Shown in pieces: positions 51,270 through 64,000 of a stretch of 64,000 nt of DNA. Made by a program: the position numbers and the translations under genes. The first letter of the stretch is position 1; every line of letters begins with the position of its first letter. The DNA is from Arctopsyche grandis (Eukaryota > Arthropoda > Insecta > Trichoptera > Hydropsychidae): contig NC_135359.1 in NCBI RefSeq assembly GCF_051622035.1, positions 21,920,001 through 21,984,000 on the forward strand. Reading direction: 5' to 3'. The notes under the pieces were generated by a model. The model worked only from the letters and a program-made list of their open reading frames with translations. It searched no databases and was not told the origin of the DNA.

Positions 51270-51500
51270 AGTTTTTTATCATCATCATTTATGTACAGCC
51301 ATTATAAATAAACTTCTGAATTAAGGCCTCTTCAACACACTCTCTGATCTCTGTTTTATGCAAGTCGCATCTATCTCATCCCAAATTTTTTTCTAATTAC
51401 ATATCTTCTCTATGTCCATCCTTGCACCCCTTTAAATTCTCTTAGGTACTATTCAAGCACTTATTTTGTCTATGTAGCTACCTAACTCTTCTTTACTATC
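51270..51500 (-). mobile_element. LINE 3' fragment, same family as 12475 and 14150
   Basis: ATCATCATCATTTATGTACAGCC at its left edge is the inverted tail, followed by CTCTTCAACACACTCTCTGA and TCTCTGTTTTATGCAAGTCG, matching 12500-12560 with many substitutions. No open frame remains. Confidence 0.5.
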
Positions 51501-51589
51501 TCCAATATACAAAATAAGTTTTGTATTCGAAGTCCCATTTTTGAAAAATTGTATCAATTCAACCAATACGGTTATTAATATTATCATGG

Positions 51590-51862
51590 CCCGGGCCTCG
51601 GGGGGAAAGCCATGGCTCTAGCCCGGAGGACCAGCACCGAGATATTTTTTTCCAATTTGACGAGGAACCGTTTGAATAAAAAATGAAATAAATTGCCGAA
51701 CTCTGGTAGGAAACGATCGAGTCACAAATATCCAAGTCTGACCAAACGTATTGCAGAAATATTCAAAATAAATTATTTTTAATCGAGGTCAGCCCAAAGC
51801 TTGAATCCGGGAACCTATCGGTGGTTATCATTAACGCAATCAAGGAGCTACACTGCTGGCTA
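51590..51862 (-). mobile_element. tRNA-derived SINE, copy 5, with a distinct 3' tail
   Basis: Minus strand: GCCAGCAGTGTAGCTCC, ATGATAACCACCGATAGG, CAAGCTTTGGGCTGACCTCG, TTGGTCAGACTTGGATATTT. The end (GGGCTAGAGCCATGGC, then CCCCGAGGCCCGGGCC) is GC-rich and differs from the other copies. Confidence 0.55.
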
Positions 51863-54800
51863 AATATGAATAAAGATGAGTGTTTGTTTATTGGTCTGCT
51901 ATGCAAATATATGTAGGTAATTTTTTTTCAATGTAGAACCATAAAATTCATTATAATTTTTTTCTAACCTTATGCAGTTTCTGAGAAAGTTATATTTCTT
52001 TTACATTTTATTTATGAAAAATTCAGGTTTGGGCAATTCTGCCCGCGTTGAAATAAAAGTGTGTTTAATTTACATTCAAGTTATATGATAATTTTTACCT
52101 ATATGATAAATATTCGAAAAAATAGCAATAAAAGTTGCACAACTGTATTGCACATTTTGCGGTAAGCAATTCGCGTTGTCCTGATCGATAAAAATCCACT
52201 TTTTCGACATAAATTAGACACAGCCAATGCCAAACAGCGACCAATCAGCGTACGAACAATTTGCTGGAAGTACTCAACAACACATTTCAATGTCTTATGT
52301 CATACGTTTTGACAGTAATACAACCAGTAAATCAATAGCGCGCTCCTCGAATACCAATTACAAAACCCAACCGGGTACAATTTATACACCGTTTATGACG
52401 AACACCTGTGCCTTAATGTATTCCCACATAAACACGACATCAAAGTATCATATTGTTTATCGAATAATGAACGGACACATTTAAATGTCGGACCGGAAGC
52501 TGTACCAATTTACATAAACGGTCAACCGGTTGGGTGGGTGCACACTATCGGTTGCGATAAGTGCGTGAAAGCTCACCAAGATGCCCTCTTTGATAGCTCA
52601 ATCGTTCAAAGTTTCCCTTTTTTCTTCCCTTTCACCTTTTCGTGGATACTGTGCGCTTCCAGGTAGCAGATTAAAGGATACACGTAACAAGACATATGCT
52701 AGCTCGGTTTCGTCGAGGCTTCCATTCTTCGACGAAGAGGTGAAACAGGATGTTGCGCGTGTCCCCACAGAAAAAAAAGATGAATGGAATAATAGAGGAA
52801 CACGTGGACGACACGTGATCGAGCAACTCTTTTATTCGAGCCATGGATGTATTAATACAATCAAAGGTGCAAAATTTAAAAGATGAAATATCAGTTTACA
52901 TTCGCTTTGAATCGCACTGTACATGTATTATTTATGACTTTTCATCAAACCGCAACGTTGGTGTAATTTCCCCGACGACATATGCATACAATGAGAGTAC
53001 AATCTCGAAAACGACCTCCCAGTGAAATCAACCCTTAACTGCCACCACCCCCCAGGGATGTAAATAAGATCTCGCGGGAACGACGGCGAACAAAAGTGCA
53101 ACCCTTATATTTATTTAAAATGCGTTCGCGCGGGAGGGGTCGGATTTAAATTATCATTGGCTTATTTTGGTTTTAAATCCCTCCCACCCTTCCGACCCCC
53201 AACTTCCCTTACATGAAAGGATTGCGGAATAGGGAGATCGTTATGCTAACGCCATGGAAACATTAGACGCCATTTCGATTAACACCGAATTTATATCACC
53301 CTTTGGAAAATATACGAGCATAATCAAAATAAAACGATTATTTAACCATTGTACAGAGTGCGGCATAGAAATACATATAATGATCTTTAAAATAAAAAAT
53401 TAATATATTTTATTTCATAATAAATGGTTAATATCATGCCATTTTTAAAAAAATGAGACATACCGAACTCAAATGTTGATTCATAACGGTTAATAGTATT
53501 AAAACGTTTTTTTTTTTTAAATCACTAAAATAATAATGTAATCACTATTTTAGCAGTTATGTAATGCTTTGATCATTTTTTAATAGTATGTACTATCACC
53601 CGGCCGATCTTGGATAGCCTATCTGTCTTCATGTGTATATATTCATATACGTGTCGAATAACGTGCAGTTTGTATTATTCGAGACGGGATAAGTAAATAG
53701 GCGTTCGGTCTTCGACCGGTTCGCTGTTTTTTAAATTACTTCGAGGCCGCCAAATTGGGAATTCATCGATTCAAATGGTAAAAACTCGATCGCGAGCCGC
53801 CACTGAGCGTAACCCTCGCGGTGCATTTCCATATCAAAGCGACCCCATCCGCACGAGAACCTTTTAAGTAAACACGCTCGGACCTTTGTGCCTGGTCAAC
53901 TTTGACCAACTCAAATAAGAGGAGAAAAACCGCTTTTCATACATTATACAGACCCCCATCCGCCACGGCTGCAGCCTCGGAAAAGCGGTCTTCTTTGAAC
54001 CCTTCTTTCGGATTGATCCGCTCTCCCTGTGATGATATTATTCCACACCAGTACAATATTAAATATGGCGCGGGTTATGCTTACATTAAATACCCCGATC
54101 GATGTATTCATACTATTAAATTTTATATTTACTACCTCAAATAAGCGATGCCAGTTTTCCGAACATCTTCATGTGTAAACAATATGGAAATACGATGTCT
54201 TTACATATAGAACGGACTTGGGAAACCTTTTTGCTCGGACGCATGAGGGTCAAACGAGTCAGAGGCGGTTCGTGCCGATTCATTTATTTGCATTTAATAT
54301 TTGATCAAATTAAGGAAATTAATGTCATGGATCGAATTAGCGCACACATCATTTCTAGACGCGCTTTTTTTACGACTAATTGCAACAAAATGGTCAGTCG
54401 ACGTACGCCTCGTATTTTATAGGGGGAAAGATCGTAGGATATCGAAATTAATTACCCTATCTGATGGAAAGATCAGTGCGGAGGGGATACTTTATCGAGA
54501 ATTCAAATGAGCTCGGAATGAATTTATGCAAATTAACGATCGTTTACGAACGTTGGATAAATATTAAAGATACTTTTATATGTGTGCCGTAAAAGTTAAG
54601 TGGCGTGCAGCCGCCCCTGAACGCTATCCTCAAGAGACCGACGGACAAACATCGAATGGACTTTGTAAAATGGAAATGTAGACTTTCGCTTCGACCACAT
54701 TAAGCGGCTGAAAATTCGCCATCGTTGTTGTCGAATGTTTTTTCAAAGCATAGAATGAGTTCCCTTGTAGAATTTGCGTGATGAAAAATCTACCCTAGCG

Positions 54801-57800
54801 TCTTGTGCTCACCCCCCAGTGTGTACAGAACTACCCCAATATGTTTTACGGTGGAGTACAAGACTTTTTTATGAGCATTAAGATGTTTAGCAAGGATATT
54901 GACGACCGGCGACACATGTTTGAATTGTAAAATATCACTAGCCCCTAAATAAACGACGTGTTTTGTATGTAATTTAAACATATCTACGACGTAAAATAAA
55001 TATAAAGTGCTTCATAATATATACGTGTATGTATTTACATCCTATAATTATAATATGTATTACTATTGAATAGGCTATACATGCCTAGTATAAAATATGG
55101 GTGGGTTAATTACATATCGTCAATCTTGATTTGTAGAACATTATTTGTAAAACAGTGCGATACAATTTATATTCATTAAAAATATGAAAAAATGAATATA
55201 AAATTTATGCATATTGGCGTTGGGACGATGCTTTTGGCATAAAAAAATGGTTCACTATTGTCAACCATCCTTTTTCCTCTCTAACTTTGTATACGATTAT
55301 ATTTGAGCGGTATGTTATTTGACGAGCACTCAGCCAACGCCGAAGACTACTTTTAACGAAAGGTCGGATGGTAATTATGGCACAAATGAATAAAAAAGGT
55401 CACTTCAGAGGCCGAACTCAACAGTTGCTTTATATTTTTCAAGCAATTATAATAATTTATAAAAAATAAAATAATTTTTTAAACAAGATGGGATTGATAT
55501 ATTGAATGTAATTATTAATAAAAAAAATCAATGGAAATGTAATATTAGCGTTAAATATTTTCTATGAGCTACGAAGACAAAATTCTCATTTTGACTAATT
55601 AAAAAAAAATAGTACATTTGCCAAAGACATGTTTAAGTTGAAAGTGGAAGAAGAGAACGTTTCGCTAGCTTTTAGATATTATTTATTTATATGATGGTTT
55701 AGCGATACGGCCAATCGAAACTTGAAACCAATTGAAACTTGCCTCGCACCAATGATACCGAGTCAAAATCCGATGTTTGCTTATAACATTTCTTATGATT
55801 TTAGATTTGAAATTGAAATTTGATTCAAAAGAGTCTAAAATCAAATTGTAACTACTTTCAATAATCTAATATTGATTCTAAATGCTTCAATTAAATCGCT
55901 TTCATATCTGTATTGAGTAAAAAATCACTTATGTTAATTCCCTATTCGTGTATTTGAACCCTGATCGGAAGTGACCGGAAAAAGGTTGTTCATAGCCCTT
56001 GACGCGTGCCAACCCTTCCAAGAGGGGATAAAAAAATACACATATCGCACATACATACATATATTTTTAAATCACTTAGGGTTGGCGTTTCCGAATGATA
56101 AATGGCCGAGCAACTGGTAGCCAGTGTGGGTTGTGTCGACAGAGCGCCAAACGTCGCGGCACTCAACGGGTTAATTTTTTCAATAAAAATTTATGTAAAT
56201 AAATCCACAACAAGCCGGCGGGCTCTCTTATCGACTGCAGAAGAAAAATATTGTTTATTTCACGCACGCTGATCAAAGCCTATAAGAGGCTTTTTGTTTG
56301 TACTTAAACAGAAATCATACGCTCTGATTGCCAGTGAAAAAATTAATTTCGTCCGTCGGCGCGATGATGTAAAGGCAAAATATATAATTTGAATAACGCA
56401 ACACATTTTAAGCAACGCAGACGTGCGTGCGTACGCCATGTATAGATTTGTCTTAAATGATTTTAATTTATAACTGATAAAATCAGACAATTGAAGTACA
56501 GCGTGAACGTTCGACCCAAATGCATCTTGAACGATTATAAATATGTATTGTACATATTTTACATACGGAAATAAATAACAACAAAACTACACACTATAAA
56601 ACGCTTGAATTGTAGTTAAAATAAATACTAATCTCTCCGTTTGTATGTAAATTTTAAGTATCAGAGATACGCATGAAAGTTTCATGCCTCGAAGAGACTG
56701 TAATAGAACTTGTATGTATAGCAATGATTTAATACATATATACGAACATCAGTACATGCACGGTGAAAAATGATGTTTGCGTTAACTCGTACACTCACTT
56801 CCTACACTTTATTAATTTAACCGAAAGGTCACGTTGTTTATATTATGTATGCATAATTAAATAAGCGAGTGAGTTCGGCACTCAAGCGCGACCAACGGCG
56901 CCACTGTGCATTGTTTGGTTGTGCGCTGTTTATTTTAAAATCGTTTAATCTCTTAGACGTCGATATGGCTATGGTGGAATGCATGGTGAGTGAGGGTGGA
57001 CTAATTTTTAATTTTACACTAGGGTTGAGGTTTATGGCGTCGGTTCAATAGGCGTAGATAGGTTCTTGGTGTCGATGAAGCGTGTTGGTCTGAAGAGTGC
57101 TGGCAGACTGAGATAAGGGATGACCGGCGAGGGATGAATATTTATAGTCCAGCGACTTTCAACAGTCCGCCCTTAACCAAATAGCCTAAGGAAAATGGTT
57201 GGCAACATCGTGTACTTGTACCAATGTACCTAACTTCGTGTACTAAGTAGGGCTACATAGCTACAAACCATACGTAAAGCACGTATTTATTCTTGTTAAT
57301 ATATTGTTAGTAATTCTTGATAATTCAAATGATACTTAATGACAGTTACACAGGTCTAATCATAGTGCTTTTAGTTTGGCACAAATTGGATATCGGACAC
57401 AATTCATCATATCAAATGCATGATTGGCGATTTATGTAATAGTAAATTGAATTTAATATTTCGTATGATTGATATTTCATTTTTACTGGTATATGTATAA
57501 GTTATCGCGACGGCCTCCAGTTATAATCTCAAAGCCATGACAGATAATATGGAATAGTATAGGAATAGGAAATGCATAATTTGGTGCTGATTAGTTAAGT
57601 GTAAAAAATACACTATAGTCATAGACAAATTTAATTTTATATGAATATTTTGACATCACAATGCTTACTAGATAATTTCAAATGAAATTTATACACGAGT
57701 TTTCGCATCTAAGACAGATTTGAATTCTGATGTTTTGATTCTTATCATTGCAAAATTAATTAAAAAATTAAAATCTATTAATAAATCGCTCTGCCGCAAG

Positions 57801-60800
57801 TACATGCGCGAGATGAGTTTCCAGTATTAGAACGTTAATTACATCAAGCTTAGATTACATAATTTGGATATTACACAACTAATTTCAAAAATTCAAATTT
57901 TGTCGAATTCTATTTATATTTTTCACACACAGCACGATATTCGCAATTGAAAAATACGGCATATTATTTTCGTAAGAATTTTCGAATTAGCATATGAAAA
58001 ATGAGTACACGCTAACTATTTTCAAGCACCGGCAGTCAAGTGTGGTAAAATATCGCCCAGACCGAACTGAAGAGACTTTAGTAGTGTAACGAGCGTCGGC
58101 GACACTTATTCCAATTCAAATCGAGTTAGTGTCGGATTTAGTTTTAGCCAGGGTGAGGTGGAAGCGCGAGGGGGAGGCAGGGGTCAGGGCGAGAGTGACC
58201 CTCCTCTGCAGAAACAAAGGAAAACGGATCTTGGGTGAGCATGCCTTAAGGGATGATTTGAGGTGCTTTCGCCGATTTGTCATGCGGCAAGCTGTTGCCC
58301 CTTGAACGAAGTTTTATGCACGATTTATGTAATAAAAGGGAAGAAAAGGGAGTGAGGGGGGTCTCGCTCTCTCGGCACCGGCAATAATGCATGGAGTTGG
58401 TCCATTATTTCGTGTGTGCGCGCCACGGGGAAACTGAATTGAGTGAAAAGTATTTACGCCTGTAAAATGGAGTGAAAAGAACTTTGTAACACGAGAGCGC
58501 CCGGCTAAATCAAACTGGGAAAAGCGGGGGAAAAACCTGCGACAAAACGCAATTGCCTCTAGCACTTTGCCGTTTATACACACCTATGTATGTACGTGGG
58601 AAACATATCGATTTAGTCAAACTGCACTAGAGTGCTTAGATTTCATTCTTATCGTATACACTCTACAGTTGTTTATTAGAGATAACTTAAAGAGAGTATT
58701 CAGGAGATGGCATGTATACATATATTGTATTGATTTGAGCAATAACATATACATATGTATGTATATCCGGAATATTGATTGAATATACACTGTTTGTATT
58801 TTAACTTCTTTTCGCACTGATTAAAAGGGCGTTACTTTTCATTGAAAAAAATCACTATAAATAAACTCAATATACGTATTAGATACTTACAAATATTGGT
58901 CACTATTACATACGTAAATAAATTATATTTATATAAGTTATGTTTACATAAATTCAAATACTTACTAGGCAACAAGCTACGTATGCATTATAGTCCTGCA
59001 AATTAAACAAAGAAATGCAACGTTTCGCACAAAAGCGGAACAAAATAAAAACAATGTGTAATTTAAAACAACAATTAAAATGTTCTTATTAATTAGTCGT
59101 AGCCATATTTCTCGGAAAATAATTAAAAATATTAAATAAAAAATAAAATTGAAACCGTATGTGACTTGTACGTACAGCGTGGAACACGCGCCTTACAAAA
59201 CCTTGTCACTTGTGTTGTCGGTAATTAATATTAATTTTAACGGCACATAAACACACAAATTTAAAGATCAAGATTTTTGCTTATATCTCAAATTACACAC
59301 TGAGAGGCTCAAATTTATACGAGTGTAAATTTTTCGAGAAACTTGCGAGCATTTTCAACGCGGCCAAGTAAATATTGTATCACGCTGCGTGTGTTTCGTT
59401 GGCGAGGCGTGTTTGCGAAAATTTATATGACAATCCGGTAATTGTATTGTGTGTATGTTCCGCTTTGTGAAATCTTAATATCCATGTACGTGAATATTCA
59501 TAGCCCATCATTGCATAAAGTGAAATATAATATCGTTTTAATTTAATTAACCTTCTGACTATATCTGAGAGCGTCCATCACATGCACTTACATACCTATG
59601 TACGGCCGCAATATAAAAGCCCCTTTTGTATTATAAAATCCATTTTGCATCCCTCACAATGTGTCCAGTGTCCACCCCGTTTCCACCCTCGCTGATTGGC
59701 CCATCAAATCGGCCATCTTTTATCCGATTGCCTGGTCCACCCGACCCCACTCACCCTGCTGCCATATTACTTGATACAATTTCAACCGCCCAACCCCCGG
59801 ACACAATTGCGAGGCAGCACAATGAGGAAGCAAATGAAATGCAACCCAAATGGGATGAAACCGTTTTTCAATAAAATTTTGGAAAAGTGTCCCACTTGGG
59901 TACGGACCTGAGAAGAATTCTTCGTCGGCATATTGAGCTTTCTAAGAAAGCTTTCACAAAACTGAGATTTTTATAGAAATGTGTTTATATTTTTCATTTC
60001 TTGGGAAGCCTTTCACGTTTGCAACATTAAGTAAATAGGAAAGCGGAAAATGCATTCAATTTGCGTAGCACAAAGGAGTCCCTTTGACTCAGATTTTGTC
60101 CCTCTCCTACGGAATCTCCCCCGTGTAAGGACTCCATTTAAAACGTCATACATTTTATTTTCGAATTGAAAAAGGGGGTGACACAGTTGTACCGTGACAA
60201 ACATAAAAAATGAAAATTACTATTAATAACAAGCATGTACTTAGATTTATTCGCTTCGAAAAGCTATCGTAAATCATCAAATCAGTACTATGATATTAAA
60301 ATACGGATAATAGTATCATACATTTCTCTATAAAAATTCAAGCTTTAATTATAGCTTATTAATTTTTATTATTTTCTAGTCGCGGTGCGATTATAACAAT
60401 TACCAAAATTAACGGTTATCGTACATAAATAACTTGACAGGTAGGGAGAAAAATAATTACAAGCACGCCGAAAGTGGAATTCGTAAGTTTTATTCAAATA
60501 CTGTTTAATTACCCCCCCCAATCAAGTAATGATACACAATTAAAGCGCGTGCAAAGTGGATGATTATCATTTCATTCTCCCAAAAAATCGTTTTTCCGTA
60601 TTCTGCATCACTCTTTAATCCGAGTGCACTCTTTTCGTTGCAATGGTCAGTGCACTTGGAAACTTGGTCGAGAACAGCGAGCCGAAATTTACAGGCACAA
60701 TTCCGTGTGCGATCGCAGTGGCGAGATAAGTCACGAAAACAGACCGTTTTCGAGAAATCATCTTAACTCATCAAAAATTACAGTGGCAGGCACGCGGTTT

Positions 60801-63032
60801 ATTTTGATGAGCGATTTTTGCATGAGGCCACAAACATACATACATACATACATACAATAGGATCGCTTCCGTGGTCAGTTATCTACCGAAAAGATCATGC
60901 CCCAGTTATTTTTGAAAGAGCACACACCTGCGTGCTGTTCAAAAATTGTATATAAATACGATATGTATGCATAACGTTAGTTTCTTCGAATAAATACGCG
61001 CGGTATTCAAATGAATCTTGTGTTTTCTGACTCGCGTCAAAATCACGTCTGTGTGTGCGGTAATTTTTTTGAGCATGAGTAATTTCAATTTTGCCACAGT
61101 TTCGACAATGATTCATGTCTACTTTGAATACTGACGATGCGGTGCATACGCGCGCGCGTCTGCTCTCGAAATTAATTAAATGTCTCGAAACTCAACGAAA
61201 TCAACCATTGGAAAAATTGGCCAACAAATCATATTCACATCGCTAGAGCAGTTAATAAGCAGCTTAACTTAACTAGCCTTACGCGTCTTAAAGAATATAA
61301 CAATAGACGAGATCGTGATATTTTTTCAACGATTCTAAGAAAAGTTCTATTTTTCGCATTCATAATGGCATACAATGACGAAATTTTATTTAAAATGGAC
61401 ACTATGTATGTATGTACTTATGTACGCCAGGCCTAACTTTCAGTTCACTAGGCACTTTTCTAATTTTTTTTCAAAACATCAATTGGTTGATGGCACAGGA
61501 CATTGTTTAAAATCAATGAAATTTTTTAACGTTCCCTTGATGCGACGAAAGTTTTCCACTAGGTCCATTGATGAAAATCCAAAATTCGCGTTTTTCGCTC
61601 CAGCCTAATGTTCATATAAATTTGATTCTGAACACTGATTCCTTATACATTTTAGTATCCCAAAATTCAAGATTCATTTTAGTATCCCTAATTCGGAGAA
61701 TTAGATTATAATGAGCGTTTTCCAGTCGACAATAAATAGTAAAAAACATATTGAATCACTATAAATATGACATTTGATTGAATGCGTAATAGATATGATA
61801 GAAAAATATTCAATTTTTATAATTTTAGTTAATTTTCGGTAGATTCTGAAAATCAAATTAAATTAAATCAACGGTAAAATTCTTTATTACTAAATTATAA
61901 GGAATTTTCATAAGAAAAAAAGGTGTCTGTATTTTAATCGTTAAGCTTAATTTATACTTTACCTTTTGAGGTAAATGACGTATGTATACATATCAAGGTA
62001 CATATGGACATAAATACTACTATTCATCTAGCGGAGCGCTCAAACCCTACCCATAAATACGACCAATTGATATTGATACGATTTAAATTGTATCGATTCC
62101 GTTATAAGATCGCCTCTATACCACTTCCGTAATAGTTAAAGTTGACATTTTGAGTTAATAAAAGTGGCGAATAAATCACAAGCGCAACAAACCCCATAAT
62201 GAGCGCTTATGACAATGGGGTCTCGGCGAGCTGTCGAACCGCCACCGCTCCAATTATTTTTTGACAGCACCGGCACGTGGGGTCCTAGAGACCCTGCCGA
62301 CGATAAGATTCGATTAGATATACAGCCTCCGCGGCGTTGGGGCCCGCATGCAATTAGCGTCCGTCAAAGCGCCGTTCAATGGCGATAATGATAGACCGGA
62401 GCAATCTGAACCTCCCCATCTGACCACGTGAGCAAAACGGAATTAAAAAATTAACAAAAAAATACAACAACAACAACGGGAAATGTGTCATATTTTGAAA
62501 GGTTGCGTGCGCATTGGGTCACCCGACGTCGACCGTTCAACTAAAATATCACCAGTATTATAATTTGTACACATGTTTTGCTGCATAATAATAGTGGTGT
62601 AACATTCAATCGAACAATGCAGTTGACTATTAGAATTTTTAAAATATTAATCATATGTTGATTTTAAAAGATTATGAGGCTACTATTAGATTATCAAGAA
62701 GCCTTTGAAATTTGAAACTAGATCGAGCGACCGATCTCGGAAAATACATAATGATTCACATGAAATGCGTAAAACGTTTACGTATGTACATATTAGCGCT
62801 GAAAGATAAGATAATTGATAATATACTATAATAAAAATTTACTATAAATTATTAGCCAATACAGAAAAATTTGGCGCTAACATGTATCTTAGAATCTTAT
62901 AATCGATCGACATAAATTGTTTCTATGAATTGCACTTGAAAACATTTTTATATGCATAAAACATTTTTATATATATATAAGTAAATAATATTCTGTTGAT
63001 TTTTCTTTGCCATATAATATAAGTAAAATATA

Positions 63033-63072
63033 GGGCCATCAGGTTCGTACGTATGTAAATACCCGATGGCCC
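63033..63072. repeat. Small hairpin, GGGCCATC / GATGGCCC
   Basis: An 8-bp perfect stem with an inner CAGG/CCCG extension encloses about 20 bases, 160 bases from exon B. It resembles the LINE 3' stem-loops in layout but has no tail. Confidence 0.35.
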
Positions 63073-63233
63073 AATATTTTTCCTATAGTACGTATTAAAT
63101 AGCTTGGGATTAAAAAAAATGAGTGTTTGTTTTTATGTGAACAAGAGAGGCTTAGAAGCTTTCTACAGAATATTGAAACAGAAATGTCATCTCGACAGAA
63201 TTGTACTAGTTTAAATTAAATTGAATAGTTTAC

Positions 63234-63356
63234 CTGGTGATGTAAGTCCTAAACGTGCATGAAGTGCTGCTTTGTGTTGATCGAAAGTGTCCAATGGCGG
63301 TGATCTCCACGCCATATTTGCTGCTTCGCAATCGTCGTCTTTTAACCACATTTTTC
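63234..63356 (-). CDS. nub: Candidate alternative N-terminal exon B of the POU gene
   Basis: A strong acceptor (TTTTTCTTTTACAG) precedes GAAAAATG; the ATG is at 63351. It encodes MWLKDDDCEAANMAWRSPPL, DTFDQHKAALHARLGLTSP and one base before GTAAAC. Phase 1 at the donor allows direct joining to exon 2 (TSPD-LPPSRM), giving a 540-aa form in place of exon A. Because of the acceptor, at least one further 5' exon lies beyond the window or in 63357-64000. It could also belong to an unseen minus-strand gene. Confidence 0.6.
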
Positions 63357-64000
63357 CTGTAAAAGAAAAACAGGAAAATAAGTAAATTGATTTTAAGTAA
63401 GTATGTCGGTAGTATGTAAGTATGTACATACATAAACGACTAAGAGAATATCTTAAATATAACATGAACATACAATTCAAGCGAGTTGTAGGTAGACAAT
63501 GGAGCATTCGACCGATGTTTACATTGCAATGTATTATTAATACGATAATACGATCCAGACAATTCGAATTTTCCGGGGTAAAATTGTCTGAGGCCGTGGT
63601 GAACTTGACCTTATGAGAATTGGCGGGAAATTTCTTTCAACGGAAAAACAAAACGTAAGTAACTAACCTACGCTACTAGGAGGGAGTACTACTGGTAGTA
63701 GTAGAGTGGTCTAGCTACGCAATTTTATCTTTTTGCCAATGCCCTGGGAACACGTCATCGGCGAAACATGCGAGGAGGAGAAGACTTGTCCGTTCATTAG
63801 TCCGGCCTATATATAGCCCCTATACACACGTGGTGGTAATGGTGGTGATAGTGGTGGTGGCGGTGGTGGAGAGGTGGTGGTGATTTCGTCTAGTCCAAGT
63901 CTCCATACACACTCCCGTCCTACGATTTCCACCCCCCATTTCCCACCTAGCTCCCTCCCAGTGCAACTAATCAGACGGACACGTATAACTGGCCGCTGAA
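63357..64000. other. Right edge: intron or upstream DNA with GGT repeats
   Basis: A GGT/GGTGAT trinucleotide-rich run occupies about 63830-63890. The remainder is mixed composition with no recognised gene. It may contain a 5' exon for exon B, which I cannot define. Confidence 0.4.

Larger units (their letters stand above)
48733..63233 (-). other. POU gene upstream region, or 14.5-kb intron between exons B and A
   Basis: If exon B joins exon 2, this is intron; the promoter for exon A should be in its left end. Transposons are few (51270-51500 LINE, 51590-51862 SINE). GC-richer patches at 49660-49920, 52980-53220, 53700-53880, 58140-58250, 59640-59870 and 62190-62430 are candidate regulatory sequence. 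No other gene was recognised. Confidence 0.45.

Noticed and set aside
52227-52886. Two adjoining frames of 85 and 101 codons
   Set aside because: Neither shows a domain, signal peptide or splice sites that join them; their length is within chance for this composition.

Overview
This is nuclear DNA from an insect. It is AT-rich and split-gene, with GT-AG introns and many dispersed TATGTA / TACATA runs. All recognisable coding exons are insect-type eukaryotic genes, and the transposons are animal types (hAT, piggyBac, Helitron, Jockey- and RTE-like LINEs, tRNA-derived SINEs, solo LTRs). The sequence alone does not settle the insect order.

The left part (about 1-24.3 kb) is dense in transposons. 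It holds the first coding exon of a minus-strand membrane protein gene (18990-19176, possibly AREL1-like). The rest of that gene must lie left of the exon, probably beyond the window, so this repeat-rich stretch may be its first intron. The clearest structure is a nest at about 4.5-9.1 kb: an old element with long inverted ends received hAT insertions at two places, one hAT sits inside another, two hATs share one 8-bp target, and a deleted piggyBac sits inside the youngest hAT. Other elements here are four LINE fragments (one Jockey-like copy with a 14-bp target duplication), SINEs, Helitrons, a solo LTR, a 586-bp tandem duplication and a 0.4-kb palindrome.

The middle (20.2-26.4 kb) has two small housekeeping genes transcribed divergently. 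Peroxiredoxin-5 is on the minus strand (three exons, 182 aa, mitochondrial-type presequence). ARV1 is on the plus strand (seven exons, 257 aa, ER sterol/lipid homeostasis). All their splice junctions join in frame.

The right part (29.7 kb to the end) is one large minus-strand gene encoding a class II POU transcription factor, the nubbin/pdm2 type. Eight coding exons give a 538-aa protein with a POU-specific domain and a POU homeodomain. A second candidate N-terminal exon at 63.2 kb has the same donor phase as the one at 48.6 kb, which suggests two alternative N-termini. The long introns (up to about 14.5 kb) contain few transposons compared with the left part, as expected for the regulatory landscape of a developmental gene. 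ARV1 and the POU gene converge on a 3.4-kb AT-rich spacer. No functional RNA gene or CRISPR array was seen.
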